Below, in pieces: positions 57,384-64,000 of a DNA stretch of 64,000 nucleotides. Every line of letters begins with the position of its first letter. Within the stretch, counting starts at the first letter, position 1. The position numbers were made by a program, and so were the translations under genes. The notes under the pieces are model-generated. The model did no database searches, was not told the DNA's origin, and saw only the letters and a list, made by a program, of their open reading frames with translations. This DNA comes from M3007 sp031425155 (lineage in GTDB: Bacteria; Bacteroidota; Bacteroidia; Chitinophagales; Saprospiraceae). Location: contig JANPIV010000079.1 in assembly GCA_031425155.1 (NCBI GenBank), positions 1 to 64,000 on the forward strand, given 5' to 3'.

Positions 57384-58364
57384 TTATTCGCCGTGCTCCA
57401 GCAGCACCCGTACCGTCTCGATTTTGCGGTCGCTGACCAGTTCCAGCACGAAGGTTTTGCCGTCTAAAAGCAGGCGGGCTCCCTGTTCGGGGATGGTTTG
57501 CAAGGCAGTGATCAGATAGCCGGACAGGGTGTTGTAACTGCCCGAAGGAAGTTTCAGGGCCGGGTATTTATCATTCAAATACTCCACTTCCAGCCGCCCG
57601 GAGAACAGGTATTCCGTATCGCTCACGCAGGCTTCGATGAATTCCTCGTGGTCGTGTTCGTCCTCGATTTTGCCAAAAAGTTGTTCCAGCGCATCTTCGA
57701 GCGTCACCAACCCGGAAATGCCGCCATATTCGTCCACCACGCAAGCGATATTCGTGCGGTTTTTGACAAATTTACTCAGCAAATCATTGATCTGAATGCT
57801 TTCGGGCACGAAACGAATGGGCATTACCATGCTGCGGATGCTGGCCGGACGGGTAAACAGCTGTTGCACGTGTACATAACCCAACACTTTATCCAGATCG
57901 CCGTCGATCACCAGAATGCGGGACAGACTGCTTTCGATAAACTGCTGCCGCAACTCCTCGACGGAGGCCTGCACATCAATATGCACGATTTCCAGACGCG
58001 GCGACATGCAGTCGTAGGCACGGACTTGCTTCAGATGCAGGGCATTTTCCAGCAATTCCATCTCCATTTCTTCTTCGCCGGGTGCGCCGGTCGCATTTTG
58101 CTGCACTAAATATTCCAACAGGGCGGCGTCGCCATCGTTCGGGATTTTTTTATATAAACTCCTGAAAATGAAGTTTTTAAATAATAATAATATGGAAAAC
58201 AATAATAAACCTGCCACCAATGGAGCCACCCAGCCTGCGCCAAAAACGAACCAGAATGGCGGTATGAGCCACAAAGCAACGAACGTAGCCACCGCGGTGA
58301 GGGCCAAAGTGGCTGGCAGGGCGTGGCTGCCGATGCGCAGGGCGGAAGAAGGGAGAGGATACAA
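57384..58364 (-). CDS. CBS/CorC-HlyC domain protein with a short membrane anchor
   Basis: A 326-residue protein. The N-terminus has two hydrophobic helices (about 15-38 and 42-66). A paired CBS domain follows, with MSPRLEIVHIDVQASVEELR and SRILVIDGDLDKVLGYVHVQ, then VVDEYGGISGLVTLEDALEQ, the CorC/HlyC signature. The C-terminal transporter-associated domain (about 245-320) follows. Full-length relatives have a four-helix DUF21/CNNM membrane domain; only two helices are present. The start is a TTG at 58364. It may bind nucleotides and regulate ion or metal movement, as in CorC, but this is inference. Confidence 0.8.
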   Translation of the reverse strand: MYPLPSSALRIGSHALPATLALTAVATFVALWLIPPFWFVFGAGWVAPLVAGLLLFSILLLFKNFIFRSLYKKIPNDGDAALLEYLVQQNATGAPGEEEMEMELLENALHLKQVRAYDCMSPRLEIVHIDVQASVEELRQQFIESSLSRILVIDGDLDKVLGYVHVQQLFTRPASIRSMVMPIRFVPESIQINDLLSKFVKNRTNIACVVDEYGGISGLVTLEDALEQLFGKIEDEHDHEEFIEACVSDTEYLFSGRLEVEYLNDKYPALKLPSGSYNTLSGYLITALQTIPEQGARLLLDGKTFVLELVSDRKIETVRVLLEHGE

Positions 58365-58376
58365 GGGTGTGGAGGA

Positions 58377-58489
58377 TTTGAAGATTGGAGGATTGAAAAA
58401 AACTGAGTATTTGAGGATGCGAGTATTTGAAAAAAACGAGGATTTGAGAGGTGAGAATCGGTATCAAATCCTCAAATCCTCAAATCCTC
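58377..58489. repeat. AT-rich GAGGATTTG/GAGTATTTG repeat cluster
   Basis: Six to eight units of the form GAGGATTTGA or GAGTATTTGA, including GAGGATGCGAGTATTTGA, are followed by mirrored CAAATCCTCAAATCCTCAAA. It lies between the lptC stop and the CBS gene start, and belongs to the dispersed GAGTATTTGA family. Confidence 0.6.
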
Positions 58490-59068
58490 CTATTTTATAG
58501 CGTTATTCAGTTGGTCCACTTTGATGCGGCCTTTGGGCACTTTGATCAGCCAGTAAGAGAAATCCTGTTCCGCTTCGAGGCCGTAGCCATAAATGATCTC
58601 ACCGGGTTTGGTCACTTTCACGAATTTGTCGGTATGTATTTTGGCCGTTTTTTCGTCCCAGATCAATTCTTCGGTCTCTAATTTTTCCTGTTTGATGGTA
58701 TTCAATTCCACACTGTCGCGGGCCACGATCTGCCCTTTTTCGGGAAAACGGACGGCGGTTTTGGCGGTCAGGGTGCTTTTTACCGAGAGGTCGGGTTCCA
58801 GAAAATCAATTTTTACGCCACCGGGAAATTCCTGCCGGGGATTCTCGCGATCATCGTAGTTGTACAGCAGCGGTCCCTGCACCCGCACCCGCAGAATAGC
58901 GCTGTCGGAGTAGAGTATTTCCACGTCTTTGGCGATGACGACCTGGGTATCTTCCGGCGTAAACAGTTGCTTGTTCTCCGTTTTCAGGTTGTCGCAAGCA
59001 GCCAGCAATACAGCCAGCAGCAGGACGCCTGCGCCAATTCTGGGTAGGTTTTTATGGGACATAATCAT
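58490..59068 (-). CDS. lptC: LPS export ABC transporter periplasmic protein LptC
   Basis: LptC is the membrane-anchored periplasmic part of the lipopolysaccharide transport bridge. The 192-residue protein has a lipoprotein-type signal (GVLLLAVLLAACDNLK, Cys at about residue 25) and a beta-jellyroll pattern with DVEILYSDSAILRVRVQGPL, LTAKTAVRFPEKGQIVARDS and VELNTIKQEKLETEELIWD. These are typical of Bacteroidota LptC/OstA-like proteins. Its start overlaps the stop of the upstream membrane-protein gene (TGATG), so the two are translationally coupled. The CBS gene follows 125 bases on. Confidence 0.9.
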   Translation of the reverse strand: MIMSHKNLPRIGAGVLLLAVLLAACDNLKTENKQLFTPEDTQVVIAKDVEILYSDSAILRVRVQGPLLYNYDDRENPRQEFPGGVKIDFLEPDLSVKSTLTAKTAVRFPEKGQIVARDSVELNTIKQEKLETEELIWDEKTAKIHTDKFVKVTKPGEIIYGYGLEAEQDFSYWLIKVPKGRIKVDQLNNAIK

Positions 59069-59574
59069 CAGGCAATCATCTTTTTAAGTCCAATGCGGAA
59101 GGCCAGTAACAGGCCCACCACAATAAGCAGCAGGTAGTGGACCGGAATATTGACCCAGGCGATGATGCGCACCCGGTCGAGCAAAAACATCAGGATGAAA
59201 ATGGAGGCGATCATTATCATCAGGCTCGACAATTTGCCGAAACCAGGGATGTACTCAAAGGGGGCATTGCGGCGCACAATCGCCAGCGTAACGATCATGG
59301 ATACGATGGGCAGTACCTGGGTGAGCAGATTGACGTTGAAAATGCTGCCGCCGCGCTCAAAAAGAAACATATACACGGCCAAAGCAGCGGCAAAAATGCC
59401 CGGAATACAGGCGGCAAAAACCAGCACTGCGTAGAAGTACTTCCACGGACTGAGGTGGCCTTCGCCGCGCCCCATTACATTGGCCAGTAAGGCACTCAGC
59501 GGAATACCGATGAAGAGGGCGAGCACCACGAACGGATTGGCGTCGAGGTAATTGAAAAATTCCTGCAAAGTCAT
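59068..59574 (-). CDS. five-helix membrane protein upstream of lptC
   Basis: A 168-residue protein. The ATG at 59574 (MTLQEFFNYLDANPFVVLAL) is used; the frame upstream contains an unrelated soluble sequence. Five hydrophobic helices are seen (about 17-38, 53-78, 88-108, 120-143, 148-165), with short polar loops. Its last base overlaps lptC (TGATG). This tight coupling suggests a role with lptC in the envelope, but the family is not recognised. Confidence 0.65.
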   Translation of the reverse strand: MTLQEFFNYLDANPFVVLALFIGIPLSALLANVMGRGEGHLSPWKYFYAVLVFAACIPGIFAAALAVYMFLFERGGSIFNVNLLTQVLPIVSMIVTLAIVRRNAPFEYIPGFGKLSSLMIMIASIFILMFLLDRVRIIAWVNIPVHYLLLIVVGLLLAFRIGLKKMIA

Positions 59575-59808
59575 ATTGCGTCCAGGGAGATCGAAATTTA
59601 TTTCGACGGGTAAAGAATCGGATTTATGCCAACGAACAATAAAGATCGCTATAGAATAAATCCCGTGCTCCGGCAAAAATATCGCGTCCCGGCCTGGAAA
59701 CAAAACCTGCGTACAAAATTCCAGATAACACCATCTTAGCCAATCATCAAAGACACCAAAAATCCTCCGCGCCAATCAACCAATAAACCAGTCAACTAAT
59801 AACCTGAT

Positions 59809-60309
59809 TTACTTGACCATCCGCATGAAAATGCTCGTAAACCAATTGGAATCGGCCTTGATCAAGGTATCCAAAGTCTGGTTGGCCTTGTTGGAAAACA
59901 CGCGAATGTCGCGCACCACAGCACAAAAACTTTCCGCTTCCGGTGAATTTTCTTCCACGTTGGCCACCTCATTCAGCACCTTGAGCATAGGCTCGAGTTC
60001 GCGTTTTTTGCGATTGATGATGATCTGGCGAACCACCGTCCACATATCTTTTTCGGCATAAAAATACTCCTTACGCTCCCCGGCTTTGAGTTGCTTATGC
60101 ACCAGTCCCCAATCCATCAGCGCGCGCAGGGTCATATTGACGTTGCCGCGTGAGATGTTGAGCCCTTCCATCACCTGATCAGCGGTCATTGCTTCCGGCG
60201 CGACCAGCAACAGCGCGTGTACCTGGGCCATCGTCCGATTGATTCCCCAATCGGTGCCCATTTTACCCCATGACTCGATGAATTTTGCTTTGCCTTCCTG
60301 GACGTCCAT
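59809..60309 (-). CDS. GbsR/MarR-type transcriptional regulator
   Basis: A 166-residue winged-helix regulator. The ATG at 60309 (MDVQEGKAKFIESWGKMGTD) is used; the frame before it has no homology. The region MTADQVMEGLNISRGNVNMT followed by LRALMDWGLVHKQLKAGERK is the MarR winged helix typical of Bacteroidota GbsR-like regulators. The C-terminal helix bundle serves dimerisation. It diverges from the leucine-rich-repeat gene, separated by about 150 bases, which it may control. The ligand is unknown. Confidence 0.85.
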   Translation of the reverse strand: MDVQEGKAKFIESWGKMGTDWGINRTMAQVHALLLVAPEAMTADQVMEGLNISRGNVNMTLRALMDWGLVHKQLKAGERKEYFYAEKDMWTVVRQIIINRKKRELEPMLKVLNEVANVEENSPEAESFCAVVRDIRVFSNKANQTLDTLIKADSNWFTSIFMRMVK

Positions 60310-60422
60310 GTATTGCGTGGTTTTATTGGCGAGAGAAATACGCTTTTGACTACTATTGTTTTCAAAAAGAAATGAAAATTGGAAAAATGACACATTAGGG
60401 CCCGGATACCCCTTAAAAACAC

Positions 60423-60430
60423 TATTTTTG
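60423..60430 (+). promoter_or_regulatory. probable -7 box for the leucine-rich-repeat gene
   Basis: TATTTTTG, 38 bases upstream of the ATG at 60461. Confidence 0.4.
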
Positions 60431-60460
60431 AGCCCACCAGAGCAAAAGGCAAAGAGCAAC

Positions 60461-61486
60461 ATGGAGCAACCAGGCCACTATCTTACCGAAGACCCCGCCG
60501 GAGAATATACCAGGCAAATCACGCGTCTGCTGCGCGATGAAAGCACCGACAATTGCCCGTTGCTGCTCGAACTGATTACCGGCGGCGGGGTAAATCACCG
60601 GTTGCTGGGCTATTTGTTTGGCATCGCCTGTTTCCATCACCGAAAAGAAGTGGCCGACCGCGCTATGAGTCTGCTGTCCAAAAACGCGACGCCCGCCACG
60701 ACCCGGCAGGCCCAAAAACTCAAGGAAAGTGCCGCCTACTACTACAATGAGGTCGAATATCTGGGGAAATATAGCAATCCCGATTTCGATCTGTTCGATT
60801 TTTTGCTGGCTTATAAAATGTGCAACTGGCACCGGGTGGGCGAGGCGCGCAGCCACTATTTTATCACCGCCCACCAGACGCTCAATCTCTCCCAATATCC
60901 AGAGAATCAACTTTCTCCCGCCCTGGCCACGCTGGATTTCGTCCACTACCTGGCCCTGCCCGCCCACAAGGGTTTCGACCTGATGGCATCGCTCGTGCAT
61001 TTGGAGCAGCTGCCTTTGGAGAGCATTTTTATTGAAAATACTCGCCTCGACGAGTTCCCGGTGGCTTTGTTCCAATTGCCGCAACTGCGCACCCTGAGCA
61101 TCAAGCGCGGTTCTTTTCGTCCAAAACAGCCGATGCTGGTGCCGGAAGGTGGGCCGTTTGGTAGTCCAGTGCTGGAAAAAATCATTATAGACGGTTATCC
61201 GTTAGTGGGTGAAATGCGGCTCGGTCCTTTCCCGCGTTTGCGTGAAGCCTCATTCCTGCGCTGCGCACTCACGAATATGTCATTTTTAGAAAATGCACCG
61301 CTGATCGAACACATTGCCCTGAAAAACAATCATTTGGAAACCCTGCCGTCTTTCCTGGGCGATTGTACGGAGCTGCGTATTCTTGATCTGAGCGGCAATC
61401 CCTTCCGAAAAATCGAACTAAATCTCGAACGATTGGTTCGATTGGAAGAACTGGACCTGAAAATGCAGCCGCAACAGGCCCCGTAA
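60461..61486 (+). CDS. leucine-rich-repeat protein
   Basis: A 341-residue soluble protein. The ATG at 60461 (MEQPGHYLTEDPAGEYTRQI) is used; the frame upstream overlaps the divergent regulator's promoter. A helical N-terminal domain (about 1-160) contains YKMCNWHRVGEARSHYFITA. It is followed by leucine-rich repeats in the second half: LPLESIFIENTRLDEFPVAL, LPQLRTLSIKRGSF, ENAPLIEHIALKNNHLETLP and CTELRILDLSGNPFRKIELN. LRR domains bind other proteins. The partner is unknown. The gene is divergent from a GbsR-like regulator. Confidence 0.8.
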   Translation: MEQPGHYLTEDPAGEYTRQITRLLRDESTDNCPLLLELITGGGVNHRLLGYLFGIACFHHRKEVADRAMSLLSKNATPATTRQAQKLKESAAYYYNEVEYLGKYSNPDFDLFDFLLAYKMCNWHRVGEARSHYFITAHQTLNLSQYPENQLSPALATLDFVHYLALPAHKGFDLMASLVHLEQLPLESIFIENTRLDEFPVALFQLPQLRTLSIKRGSFRPKQPMLVPEGGPFGSPVLEKIIIDGYPLVGEMRLGPFPRLREASFLRCALTNMSFLENAPLIEHIALKNNHLETLPSFLGDCTELRILDLSGNPFRKIELNLERLVRLEELDLKMQPQQAP

Positions 61487-61555
61487 CGGTACCGGCGGGT
61501 TCAGCCGCCGCTTGAGAATGAATGAGAAGTAACTTCCCATTTTCCCACCTCCGGA

Positions 61556-61638
61556 TGTCATTCCGACGGCAGGAGGAATCCGGTAGCGGGCATTGATAAT
61601 CAATACCTTAGCAGATTCCTCCTTACGTCGGAATGACA
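61556..61638. repeat. 25-bp inverted repeat TGTCATTCCGAC family
   Basis: Left arm TGTCATTCCGACGGCAGGAG(GAATC) at 61556-61580 and right arm at 61614-61638 pair with two mismatches around a 33-base centre. It looks like a palindromic intergenic unit of the REP or MITE sort. Confidence 0.65.
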
Positions 61639-61846
61639 ACTCAAGTAATGTTGTTCCTGCCATCTTATTTTTTACACGTTCCTCAAAGGAAAAAGTTGGA
61701 GCACTGACCAGCAGCACTTTTTGTTTTCTTATCCAAAGAAATTGGCCAAACAAAATTGCCTGACAAATATATAAGCAGATTTTTGAAACTGTCTGGCTTG
61801 AAGTGAATTCATGAATGTTAAATCTTGCCCTGCTGTCGCATCCCAC

Positions 61847-61869
61847 AAAAAAAGCCCTTCCAGCAGGGC
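61847..61869 (-). terminator. short intrinsic terminator
   Basis: On the minus strand GCCCT-GCTGGA-AGGGC is followed directly by TTTTTTT. It implies a minus-strand transcript coming from the direction of 62.2 kb. Confidence 0.65.
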
Positions 61870-62092
61870 GACTGGAAAGGCGATGGTGCAACTTTTGGGG
61901 CTTGCCCTCCGGCGCCGGGGAAGCCAAAGGACTTCCCGGCGACAGTGGCCAATAAGGGATTGCGCTGCCTGGGAAGCAGCATTGTTTTCATGGTTGGCTT
62001 TTAAAAAGGGGCCTTCGGGGCTGGTTTCATTTGGTCGGTTTTCAGGATGTTCAGGGGATTACAGGTTCAGGAGTCTTTTCTCATTGGGTTAT

Positions 62093-62167
62093 TCAAACCA
62101 GGTTACACAGGGCAACCGTCAGCAGGATTAAAAAGCCGCGTTTCGTCGCGCAGATTTTCGTTTTCAT
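62093..62167 (-). CDS. possible 24-residue leader-like peptide
   Basis: ATG at 62167 gives MKTKICATKRGFLILLTVALCNLV and stop. It has a basic N-terminus and a hydrophobic core, like a signal or leader peptide. It lies in the minus-strand stretch that ends at the terminator at 61847. It is too short to be sure of, and could be chance. Confidence 0.3.
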   Translation of the reverse strand: MKTKICATKRGFLILLTVALCNLV

Positions 62168-62272
62168 GTGGTTTTCAAGAGTGAATGCCGGTAGCGGGGA
62201 GAACATGAACAGCCCGGGAGATTTTTTTTGAAATTTTCTTCCGTTTTGGCGTTATCTGTTTCTTTATGCTCC

Positions 62273-64000
62273 ATGATGACGTTTTTACGCCCCCTCTATT
62301 ACTCCTTTCCGATCCGGCTGCTGATGTTGCACGTGCGCAATCACCTGATTCTGCTGCTGTTATGGGGGATGTTGACATTACTGATGACCGGAGTGATCGG
62401 CCGTTTTTTTGGCATGCACTACGTGTTGCTTACGCCGGAATATCGGGGCGAAGTGAATTTCTGGAGTTTTCTGCTGACAGGCATGGCTTTCGGAGCGTAT
62501 TTTATGATCTGGAATCTCACCACTTACCTGCTCAGTGCCAACCGTTTCCCGTTTCTGGCTACGCTGGATGCGCCGTTCACCAAGTTTTGCCTGAACAACA
62601 GTATCATTCCACTGGCTTTTCTGGCGACCTACCTGACGGCGACGACCTGGTTTCAATGGCATGACGAATTCACTTCTACGGGGGCGATTGCCTGGAATAT
62701 TGCTGGTTTTTTAATCGGTGCTACTGGGCTGATCAGCCTGCTGGCGGTGTATTTATATTTCACCAATAAGGACATCGGCGCGTTTCTGCGGCCCGGCAAA
62801 TTCATTCCCCGACCGGGCAGCCCGCTCCTGGTGCCGGGTCAGCGGCTGCCAACGATCTACGAAATTCAGGTTGGTAGCACGCGCTGGCGCACCGATACGT
62901 ACCTCACCGAGCGATTGCGGCCCCGTCTGGTGCGCAGCGTGGCCCACTACCACCCTGATATGCTCGGCCAGGTTTTTCGCCAAAATCACCTGAATGCGGT
63001 GGTCGTGCAAGTAGTGGCTCTCTTCCTACTGCTGTTGCTGGGACTGTTCATGGATAAAGCCTGGGCGCGTATCCCCACGGCGGCGACCATTTTTCTGCTG
63101 GCCAGTATGGTCATGTCTCTATTCGGAGCCATCACTTTTTGGTTTCGCAGCTGGAGTGCTGTGGTCTTTCTGGGCATTATTTTGTTCGTCAATACGGTGA
63201 CCGGCTGGGGCATTCTGAATTATCGTAACCATGCCTACGGCCTTGATTATCAGCCCGGTAACCGGGCGGCCTATACTTATGAGAATCTCGAAACAATCGG
63301 TGCCACGGAGAATAGAACCCGCGACCACGCCGCCACCCAACAAATCCTGGAACGCTGGCTGGCTAAAAACCGGACACCGCAGCAGCCCCGTCCCAAACTT
63401 GTACTGGTTTGCGTCAGCGGTGGCGGCATGCGCTCGGCACTCTGGACGATGCAAACGCTCCAGCAGGCCGACCGGCTCACGCAGGGAAAATTGCTGCGCC
63501 ACACGGCACTCATCACCGGCGCGTCGGGCGGGATGCTGGGTGCGGGGATGGTGCGCGAACTGATGCTGCGCCAGCACCAAGGGCAGCCCGTGTCTCCGCA
63601 GGATACGTCGTTCATCACCGACCTCGGCAAGGACTTACTAAATCCGGTGACTTTCGCCATTATTGCCAATGATCTTTTTGTGCCGCTGTCCAGTTTTACT
63701 TCGGGCAATTTCCGCTACAGCAAAGACCGGGGTTATCTTTTCGAGCGACAGTTGAACGAAAATTGTCATGGTTATTTTGATCGTCGGCTGGCTGATTATC
63801 GCCAGCCCGAAGCCGAGGCCATCATCCCTATGATGCTGTTATCGCCTTTTGTGCTGAACGATGCCCGCCGTATGCTCATCAGTCCGCAAGGCGTATCCTA
63901 CCTGATGCGCCCACCCGATTCTAACTTATATCCCGAAATAGACGGTGTGGATTTCGGCAAACTTTTCTCGGCGCAACAGGCGGATAGCCTGTCTTTTGCT
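62273..64000 (+). CDS. membrane-bound patatin-like phospholipase, 3' end outside the window
   Basis: The frame is open from the ATG at 62273 to the window end (576 codons). About six to seven hydrophobic helices occupy the first 330 residues, for example NHLILLLLWGMLTLLMTGVI and VQVVALFLLLLLGLFMDKAW. The lipase domain then starts with LVCVSGGGMRSALWTMQ, the oxyanion-hole GGGxR motif (about residue 380), and ITGASGGMLGAGMVREL, the GxSGG nucleophile elbow (about residue 412). The Asp of the Ser-Asp dyad would be further on, possibly beyond the window. Patatins hydrolyse acyl lipids. A membrane-embedded N-terminus suggests action on the cell's own lipids. Confidence 0.85.
   Translation, partial: MMTFLRPLYYSFPIRLLMLHVRNHLILLLLWGMLTLLMTGVIGRFFGMHYVLLTPEYRGEVNFWSFLLTGMAFGAYFMIWNLTTYLLSANRFPFLATLDAPFTKFCLNNSIIPLAFLATYLTATTWFQWHDEFTSTGAIAWNIAGFLIGATGLISLLAVYLYFTNKDIGAFLRPGKFIPRPGSPLLVPGQRLPTIYEIQVGSTRWRTDTYLTERLRPRLVRSVAHYHPDMLGQVFRQNHLNAVVVQVVALFLLLLLGLFMDKAWARIPTAATIFLLASMVMSLFGAITFWFRSWSAVVFLGIILFVNTVTGWGILNYRNHAYGLDYQPGNRAAYTYENLETIGATENRTRDHAATQQILERWLAKNRTPQQPRPKLVLVCVSGGGMRSALWTMQTLQQADRLTQGKLLRHTALITGASGGMLGAGMVRELMLRQHQGQPVSPQDTSFITDLGKDLLNPVTFAIIANDLFVPLSSFTSGNFRYSKDRGYLFERQLNENCHGYFDRRLADYRQPEAEAIIPMMLLSPFVLNDARRMLISPQGVSYLMRPPDSNLYPEIDGVDFGKLFSAQQADSLSFA

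Larger units (their letters stand above)
61487..62272. other. 786-base region with palindrome, small frames and a terminator
   Basis: No large gene is supported. The plus-strand frame at 61811-62131 and the minus-strand frame at 61418-61927 lack coding signs. The region contains the palindrome at 61556-61638, a copy of the TTATTTTTTACACGTTCCT sequence also seen at 8790, and on the minus strand a possible short transcript with small frames that ends at the terminator at 61847-61869. Confidence 0.45.

Noticed and set aside
61870..62010. Cobalamin riboswitch-like pieces on the minus strand (GGCCACTG and GGGAAG)
   Set aside because: Only two short boxes match; the B12 box and the usual arms are missing and no transport or cobalamin gene follows.
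61811..62131. Plus-strand 106-residue frame
   Set aside because: Arg/Ser/Gly-rich low-information sequence with no domain, opposite a terminator-bearing minus-strand segment.

Overview
The window is chromosomal DNA from a member of the Bacteroidota. The evidence is a probable type IX secretion C-terminal signal on a secreted metalloprotease, several Bacteroidota-type protein families (DUF4293, DUF6089, GbsR-like MarR regulator, fused ThrA), a MutL with the DQQA form of its C-terminal motif, and repeated promoter boxes of the Bacteroidota form TTTG-N19-21-TAnnTTTG. Gene style and intergenic palindromes recall the Saprospiria, but that placement is an impression and not a demonstrated assignment. 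No rRNA operon, CRISPR array, prophage or complete insertion sequence is visible.

Layout. 1-4.8 kb: end of a WG-repeat protein, a lone HsdR-N-type nuclease-like protein, rpoN, then an AT-rich stretch and an orphan gene. 4.9-7.2 kb: pheS, a crotonase and a small propeller-like protein. 7.2-9.4 kb: an accessory patch with a 606-bp tandem array of lipoprotein genes (two intact, one relic) broken by a palindromic MITE-like insertion, many hairpins, and a 42-residue membrane protein. 9.6-15.1 kb: mutL, two rhomboid proteases, an EEP-family phosphatase or nuclease and a LysE-type exporter. 15.3-18.4 kb: an MmeI-type restriction-modification gene flanked by a second, diverged copy of the lysE 3' end. 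18.5-30.1 kb: leucyl aminopeptidase, pdxA, a ROK/polyphosphate glucokinase, tatC, a DUF6089 protein, a two-domain PpiC isomerase, recJ, VanW and DUF4293 proteins. 30.1-35.2 kb: a beta-hydroxylase/sulfotransferase fusion, a UPF0175/PIN toxin-antitoxin pair and aconitase. 35.3-46.6 kb: NAD kinase, upp, an aldehyde dehydrogenase, an ABC-2 exporter pair, a GH20 hexosaminidase, thrB, an acyltransferase and rlmD. 46.7-56 kb: a secreted metalloprotease, alaS, an HTH protein and thrA. 56-64 kb: a structured RNA with a tRNA-like core, a NUDIX CoA pyrophosphatase, a CBS/CorC protein, lptC, a GbsR-like regulator, a leucine-rich-repeat protein and a membrane-bound patatin that runs off the end.

Most genes are housekeeping and stand alone or in pairs. 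thrA and thrB serve the same aspartate-family pathway but are about 9 kb apart. The window is rich in intergenic palindromes of several families. The parts most worth following up are the roughly 310-nt RNA at 56.1-56.4 kb, the insertion of the MmeI-type gene beside a duplicated lysE end, and the lipoprotein array with conserved ends and a diverged core.
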